NCBI GenBank assembly: GCA_030562195.1
Contig: JAUJPP010000005.1
Coordinates: 25,965,106-26,029,105 of the forward strand
DNA length: 64,000 nucleotides
Origin: Nipponacmea schrenckii
Lineage: Eukaryota > Mollusca > Gastropoda > Lottiidae
Reading direction: 5' to 3'
Below the pieces are notes generated by a model. It saw only the letters and a list, made by a program, of their open reading frames with translations, was not told the DNA's origin and made no database searches. Shown here one piece after another: positions 22,101-31,100 of this stretch. The position numbers were made by a program, and so were the translations under genes. Numbering within the stretch: position 1 is the stretch's first letter; each line of letters begins with the position of its first letter.

Positions 22101-25100
22101 TCGAATAAACCTATTGCCGTCAATGGTTTAAGCTTTAAGGCCAACATCCTGATTTACAAGGGTGTCAGTGGTGCAGCTGACTCTATCACCCTTTGCAGCC
22201 AAATGAAAATACATTTGTCCAAGATTTTTAAGTGCAAATGTGCAACGGTAGAGTACATTTTGAAACATAGAAATAGACACGATACAAGCAAAAGGTTAAG
22301 ATTCATGGGGTGGGTGTTTATTAACCAATTAGCAAAAAGCATTTTGAAAACTATTATTGATTATGACGTCATAAGAACGTATCGTAATAATGCTTACATT
22401 AGTTGACAATTTGTTGGTAGATTAAGACGCTAAGCTTCAATTTCTTTGAAATTCATTTTAAATTTACTATTTCAAACTGTTGAACACATCAAACACTCCG
22501 TGAGTACTATAGTTATTCTCTAATTTCTGCCAAATTTGACAAATTTAAAATATATCCATAAATTTTGAAGATTGGGCAATATTTCATATGAATTATTTTA
22601 ATGATTTTGCAGTAATGGTTAATATTGGAAATTTGCGAGAAAATCTCCTGAAACATGGATGGTTCGCTTCTCCTGGAGGAATTAATATAACCCGAACAAA
22701 AAACACAGTGGAGCTTGACAATGAAGTTACTGTGGACTACAACGAGAAACCAAAAGACGATATTGAAAAACTGTTTAACATGTTCGCTCCTGGGAGTAGA
22801 CCGCTGAAAACAGGAAAAGGTCGAGGTAAGTTTTATCACCAAAATTCTGCCTTTTGTGGTGAACGTAACACAATCTTTTTTTTTCAGCATCACCATCTCT
22901 GCGTGATTCAATAGTTAGTCCCGACAGATCTGTTAAAACCTTTATCAGTTAATCACAATCTTTATGGTGATCACTTCAATAATCAGCTAGTAATGAAATA
23001 GTGAATCACATTTTGTGTGCAATCAAGATGGTGGTGATTTCTTTGAAATAGACATGTTTTACGCAGAAGAGTATCACAACAGTGGACAACTCTTGATGAC
23101 AAGGAGTAGGACGTAAAACTCCATTCATTTCATTTCATTTCACTTGATGACAAGATGGTATATAAATGCTATGATCAGGCAACTGTTAACAAGTGGATTA
23201 CCCCTCGTTGGGAATTAAAGATAACTTCTGTTCTTTGATTTCTGTCTGAGGATCAGTAGCACACCACCGAATAACGCTCTAATAACAACTGTTGGTAAAG
23301 ACAGTACTATAATTTATCTTTCTAACTTCATTCTTTGATTTGATTTGTTTAATAGGATCAATAGATATGAAAACAATCAAAGAGATGCTGTTAAACTTAG
23401 GATGGTTCAAGAAGAATGACGAACCTACAACAGTCGATGTAGATACCCACAGATCAGCCTCTAATGATAAAATGACAAAACTTGATAAATGGTTTCAAGA
23501 TTATGAAGACAGTAAAAACCAAACCTATATTCAATTATCTGAAATTCCCCCTTCAACAAATAGTGATGTGGAAAGGACTTTGGATATGTTTTCCTCACAG
23601 AAAATGTTGCTGCAAGCTCGTCAAAATCATGGTAAGAGTTAAAACAACTATATTGGTTTTGGGTATTGGGTGATGTAGAGTGTTAGCAATAGCTCGACCT
23701 ACCTAATTAGGCAACAATACAGCAGTCCACTAAATTATAGTTTGTAACTTTAGGCGAATCAGAAGATCATGAAGTACATGTATAACCAAACCGTGCACTT
23801 GAAACTACAACAGTTATATAAAAAGTATTTATTATTTTTTGTAGGCACTATGGATAAGCTAAGGTTTCATAACAGCTTACTCTCATGTGGATGGTACGCT
23901 GTGCCCAGTAACAAAGAGCTGTATAAAGCTACAACTGAAAATGATAAACTTTCAATAAGTGCTGTTAGCCTATTTAAGAAACGTGGCAACGATGCAAATA
24001 TCAGTAAACAGTTTATGGCCCCAGGGAGAAATGTTATGAACCCAACTGGACAAGAGAAACAACAACATGGTAAGATTTTTATAAAAATTCTCATAGAACA
24101 CTTAATGAAGCAACATTAGGATTTTGCTATAGGAACCAACGAGCCAATATATTTTAACATATAATTCTTTGATTTGTTTAATAGGATCAATAGATATGAA
24201 AACGATCAAGGAGATGCTGTTGAACGTAGCATGGTTTAAGCAGAATGACGAACCTACAACAGTCGATGTAGATACCCTCAGACCAGCTTCTAATGATAAA
24301 ATGACAAAACTTGATAAATGGTTTCAAGATTATGAAGACAGTAAAAACCAAACCTATATACCATTCTTTAAAATTCCCCCTTCAACAAATAGTGATGTGG
24401 AAAGGATTTTAGATATGTTTTCCTCACAGATAATGTTGCTGCAAGCTCGACAAAATCAAGGTGAGACACGTGGTGGAATTTTACGCCAGTAATTTTTTTT
24501 CACAAATTGTAAACCATGATTACCAGTAAAGTGATAGCGAGCTGAAGTCGAGTTGAACAATCTATCTGAAGCAAATATCATATATATATATATATATATA
24601 TAGATGACTTCATATTTTCAAGTTGGAATACACTATACATTTATTGCAATTATAATTTCAGAGATTTCCTGAAAGAAATCCAAACTCTACAATCCGATGA
24701 TCAACACTCTTCTAAAACAAGGGTGGTTCATAACAAACCAAAGCCGATTCGAGATGACAGTGGTCAACATTAATGAAGCACAAACTAAGCTCAATATGGC
24801 ATCGAGTCAAAAACCTACACCAATTACAAAAAGATGCGAACACGCTACAACGGAGAAAGTTAACGCTTCAACGGTGAAAGTTAACGCTCCTGTTGTATTT
24901 GGTAAGTGGGTTTCTTCTATCACTTTTCAGTAATGAGCTGGTTTTTGAATGAAACTTTAAACTACTTCTATCAAGTTATATCCTTAATTTGTAGTTTTGA
25001 TTAAGTGTCATAATATCTACTTCATGTTAGTAATGCATGTCAGAGTGATTTTTATGTCTAGTTTCTGGTCGTTCAGATGAGACAATAAATCGAGGCGTGT

Positions 25101-28100
25101 ACATTGCAGTTTACGGAATCTGCGTCACTAAAAACGCCAAGGTTTGACTGACCATAATTAGTTCAATTCTTTTCCTTCAGATAATATATTTACGTTATTG
25201 CGAAGACTTGTAAGAAGATTAAAGGAAGCGATTGGAAGCTTTTTTACTTGTGGGAAGAATGCTGATTAAAATTGGATGCAAATAACAATTGAACATCTAC
25301 TGACAATTTTTAAATTGTAGAAATTGCATATATTTTTTATTAAAATATACTTATTCATTTCGAAACTATCTTTGTATGGATTGTCGTAAATTGTGTGTAA
25401 ACATCATAGTACTTTTGTGGGTTGGTTGGTCCTGGTTCATGGTCAGAGTTAAGTCTTAAGTCATTAGAATAGTCCATATATGTTGCAGGTAAAGTACCTC
25501 TGTCCAAGATAATTGTCCCGATTACACACAGTATTCAAGTGAACACAATCAACTACAGAACTGTAGTATCTAAACACCATATGATCTTACATAAGCTTAC
25601 TATCCTTAAAGTGGCATCAATATTCGGCCAGTCTGTCTATTATAATGTACTCCAGTCTAGAGAGTCAGTTGCTGCCACTGGGTCCATTCGAATGCTGCAT
25701 ATGATGTTGACCAAGTTATTCCTAAATTATTTGACTACTCCAAATAAGATTTTACGTCAAGATCTGTAAATGAAATGGTCCTAACGTCCTATCATTCTCT
25801 ACTGGATTGAGCTAATATTTTAGTGTATGCAATGATGTTGTCAGTGTAAAAGGCTAATATGGAGGAAAGAAGTTCCACAAACATGATCTTACTGATACTG
25901 TGAGGTGAGAGCACTAAACAGATCAAATGATTAGAGGTGAAGTAATCATAAACGTACCACATCTGACATAGATGTAAACGTTCCACCTTGTATACTCTCT
26001 AGTGCCATCCATTTAACTGGTAATCTGGCCTTATCATCTTTACAGCTATAATACTGCTGTACATACACGTCTCTTGTCAATCCGAAATCAGCCACTTTCA
26101 CGTGTAGATTTGCATCTAACCTAAAATGAATAACTAAAGATTCAGATTTTGTTTTAGTTCACATAACATCCCTGCACTCCATCCTTACTTTCCTTAGTAA
26201 GTATTTGTAATGCGAGTATTAGGCTACTATTGGACAACTTAGTGTTTTAGTTAAAATAGTCAATATTTATCACCAACTTCCTAAACATGATACTTACATA
26301 CAGTTTCTAGCAGCTAAATCTCGATGAACAAATTTGAGTCGTGTTAGATATTCCATACCCTTGGCAACATCAACAGCAAATAATATCAAATCTTTAATTG
26401 TTGGGGTCTTAAAAATAAAACCTCATTATTAGATAATTATGTATAATCAAGGATTTTGTTTAATTTAAATAGGCAGTCTGTTTTGAGGGTTGTTTAATTT
26501 TGCAGGTCATAAGATATCCAAATTCTAGCGATATGTGTCACAGAACGTATGTGAATTGAGAAATTTCTAAGTATTTACGTTTTGGGAATTTCTAATGTAG
26601 GTGAGCAGATCTCCATTCACCATAAAAGGTAAAATAACCAATGGCAATGAATCTTCTTCCAGGCAGATACCAACTAATTTTAACACATTTTCATGACAAA
26701 AATCCTTCATTATCAAAGCTTCTTCCAGAAAGACATTTAACTCTCTTTCATCCGGTGATTTTTCTGAATTATTTTAAAAAGACAAATTATTAATGAAATA
26801 CAATTAAAAACCAGGCAGTTGATATCTGAACGATAAAGATATTGTGAATCATATTTCCCTTAATAACGTCTAGTCTACTTACTTCTAAGGGTTTTTACAG
26901 CTACATCCTTCCTGGTGGTGCCAGCATCACTCTCTGGGCTCAAATACGTTCCCTTATAAACACAGCCAAAATAACCTTCAAGAGATTGGAGAAAATGTTC
27001 GAATAAAATGGAATTCAAAATGCACAAAGGAAACAATGCTAGTCACCAAATCTAATCATGTTTACTACTAACGTGGTGCTGACAACACTTCTCATTACTG
27101 TTAACACAGGATGCTATAGTTAATTCAAAAAGACAAACCTTTTCCGATTTCTTCTTCTATTTCAAGATGACATCTATCAATGATTAAATTATCTTTCTCG
27201 AATAATGATAAGGTAGAACTGGTAAATCTGTCTGTAGATCTGTTATCTGAAACAACAGAAAAGCTACTGCTTACAATTTGATTATGGACACTATAACAGA
27301 TACATCCTTGAATGTCATAAAGTAACCGGATTTGCAATATTTATAACAAAATATATATAGAAACGAAACGTCGCCTTATATTTTATTAAAGTACTCGTTA
27401 TTCGATATAATTTTGTTATAATTATAAAAATGATACATCCTCTATTATATTTTTAAGGTGAAATTGCCTTTTAAGTCGTGTGATGCTTAGCAAGGACAAA
27501 AGGATGTGATGTGATAGTATAGTCCTGGTTCAAACATTTTGGATATCTGAAATCTTAGAACATTAATGTGATAAAGAGAGTACAACAAACAGATGATGTG
27601 TTGAATATACCTAAATCATCCAAACTATCCCAAGATTGGCGTAGTCCATCCGTGGTATCAGTGATGACAATATCTGGGATTCTGAAAATCATACTTTTCT
27701 CAGTTGCTACGAAGTCCTTGTTGTCCATTGGCGATCTTTTACATCTGATCACCACTATAACTATTACGATGATGAATATAATAACTGGTATTGGTAAAAT
27801 TATACACCAAATTAAACTCATTTCTTCTAATATTTCATATTTCACGTAGCCCGGCGAAAAGTTCAAGTTACCCACCGAAATCTATAGAAAAAAAATTCTG
27901 ATAGGATATAGTCAATCTGATTCTAATGTTATGGTTGTTTTTTCTCTGCAAGACTTTACTCTTATATGTATGATCTGACGAGAATCTTCTTTAAGTAGTG
28001 TTACCATGATTTATGCTAATAAATCAAAACACTGTTAAAAGTGGACAATACAAATCATTGTCAAACCTTTTAATGAACAATGTTTAATGTTGTTGTAATT

Positions 28101-31100
28101 TATATAGATAAAGTTTCAGATATCACTACATATATTAATTTCCATGATATGCCTTTTACAAGACATTATTGGACAAAAAGTTACTATATCCCAAATACCT
28201 GTACTGGATAAGTGGAGTCGTTGAGTTGAATATCAAATGGTTTACAGGATAATCGTGTCTCTGTAAGACTTTCTACAGTGCAGTTTGAAGATCCAACCGT
28301 TACTATAACATCCTTGGTTGAAAAGGTAGATGAAAGATTCGCTCCCTAGAATGGAAACAAGTGATGGGGTAGCAGTATTACGTCAAGACGACATGTTTGA
28401 TAAATCTTTATAAATGCTGCTGATACACATGTTTTCTAAAGTCAAGCCATTGCTCATCGTTATGTCTGTTGCCCCCTCAACCTCTTCAGATATCAACCCG
28501 GTTTCCGCTTGTCAGTGATGCAGATCAGAGGGGCTTACATGGGAGACTCTATAAACAGGGACAATAAACCGAGACACCATGTACACTGAAGATCCTCGAC
28601 AGTTGAAAATCGCAAAATTTCTCTAATTACACAACGCATCGTGTTGTCCGTGTTCATTAGCCGATTAGTTTCCGAGGAGTAGGACGTATTTAAACAGTGA
28701 TATTAACCTCCATAATGAGAAGAGCATCTCCATAATTTATTTCCAAAACCCGCGTTCGATTAACCTCTTCAAATTCATAGAATATAGGATCATCTATATA
28801 TTCTAATGTTTTACATGGATTCCATTCATCTTCACTTCCATCCAGAATGAAATGAAGTTTCATTTCACCGGTCGAACCTTCAGGCTTTCTTGGTATTTTG
28901 CACAGCATTTCATCTCCAGTTTTTACGAAACATCGCTAAAAGAAGGCGCAGTGGCCGATATTAATAAATTGAACAATATCTTAAAATGTTATATACATGT
29001 ACGTAGTTTAATCCTTGAACGACATTTAGAAGTATCACAGCACAGCACAGTACGTAGTTACCTAATGTTATCCCCATCATATAGTAATGTTGTAAAGTGT
29101 TATGAGTAGTAATTATTGGAAGAACAACTCAAGCAATTCCTAAACTAAGTGACATTTCATTCATTCATATAAAGATATTTTATATCTATTATAGTTTACT
29201 GGGATAGTTGCATATATCAGGGAATTTATTTGGGATATTATTTCTTAAAACAAGTTCCAAATCAACTATACTTTCGTTGCTTTTAACATCACAAATACTT
29301 GATACAATTACCTTATGAACTTTTGAACCGTTTAGAAATGTAAAAAAAGGTTGTGCAACTGAATTAAGATTGGATCCAAACACTGACAACCATGCTCCTC
29401 CACTGAAATAATAAGAAATGTTTGTTAACTACATGTAACCAAAACAAAATTGTAACAAAATCAGATACCACAGACTTATACTACTAGCCTATAACAATAC
29501 AACATGTACAAGATTGAAAGAATTCGTTATGCAAAAACAATACTTCTGTCCTTCGAAGTTCAAATGATTACGCATATATACTAAATTTACTCACGCATAT
29601 AATATTTTTTGGAACATTTCTTTATGGACGAGATGGACCTTGTGTAATATTTATGGAATAGAGATTTGACCAATACTAAATGCCAACCTATTGAATGTTG
29701 TCTTGGGTGAAATGTCATTAACTACAGGATTTGGTCTGTACTCAAACTTCCACTTTACGTCATTTATTATATCTTCATTATCGACATAATACTGTAGCTC
29801 TGTTGTGATGAGAGGCGAGTCATCATTGTATTCCCTGACACCAGAATACAGTGGTTGGGTTTTACACCTCATTTCATCTTCAAAAACACTGTATAAATAC
29901 AAAATATGACATGCTATAGTATGCTAGCTACACCAGGTAAATTAGTTTGTGTCATAGACATTTGATTAAAGAATGATTACAGCCAATCTTTTGCACTATG
30001 ACTTTTTGGGCAGTATTGTCAATAAAGTCACGTGCCTTTTGGTCACAGTAATACGGACACACTGAAATTAGGCCATAGAAATTAGGATACGGTAGGGAAA
30101 TGAGACCTATTAGAAAACCGGTTTTACTTATTGACTAATCAGAGACTATGGTATTTAAATCGCCTTGAGTTAGGATTTGTGAACTTTCTGATCTTAGAAT
30201 GCACCATTACATCTCTTTCCCATAGATCTCGATCAGACAATCTTGCTGGAATTCGCAAAATGTTGCTATCGGGTCGACATTTGGGTCCTGAACAGATTAT
30301 TATAATGCCATCTTATGTCTATGCCAAATTTGTTTTTTTTTTATGTTTGTTGTGTTGGACTACTATACCAAATCTGACATGTAACAAAGGAAAGAGGGAT
30401 GAACAGCTTAAGTTTAATGTTTAAAGAATAACAAACCTGATTATTTGACACCTTCTGGTACCAATGGTTATTTCCCTTGTAGCGCCGATATTTAGATTTT
30501 TACCAACGATTGAAACTACTGTACCACCATATCTAGGTCCATATTTTGGGAAATACGAAGTGACAATTTGTTGCTGGAATTAGAACGTACACAACTTTTG
30601 AACGTTTATTATTTTGTATCATTCACTTGTGTTACATCTACTGCCATTAAGTACTATATAAAATTATTACATGGTGGATATATCTGTTGTTTAAAATTTT
30701 TCGTTTTAAAAGGTCTGTAAAGATTTTGTTAGTACCTTATAATGAAATATCTTATCCGTGTTTGATGATCCTCTTATAAAATAAGGTCTGTGTGGATATG
30801 ATTTAGGGTCATTAGAGATAACTTCGACAAACCCTTGCCTTTCACTTGGTACTTCTGATGTGCAGCAACTAATCCTGAAATATGAATATTTTAATATCAC
30901 TTTTTAAACCATTTGTTTTGTCTTTTACAAAATCTATGCACTATTAATCAATGAACTTGTTTAAAATGAAAAATGGTGTCTTTTATTCTGTTAGGCTAGA
31001 TTCTTGAGATAAAAAAAAATCAGAGAAAGCATGAAATAGTAGCCCATGTATTTAAAGGGAGAAAGATAATAAAAAGACGAATGTTGAAAACCCCCTTATC

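Larger units (their letters stand above)
17664..26618. repeat. Tandem segmental duplication, right unit
   Basis: The right copy begins at the junction CATTC|TACTG near 17665, where MET kinase-exon sequence switches to Shisa-like exon 4 sequence (as at 10397), and ends at 26618 inside the intact MET exon. Only one or two bases of microhomology are visible at the junction. It contains the functional MET 3' half and the complete nested LLxxGWF gene, plus a pearl insertion and a SINE-tail insertion that the left unit lacks. Confidence 0.9.
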
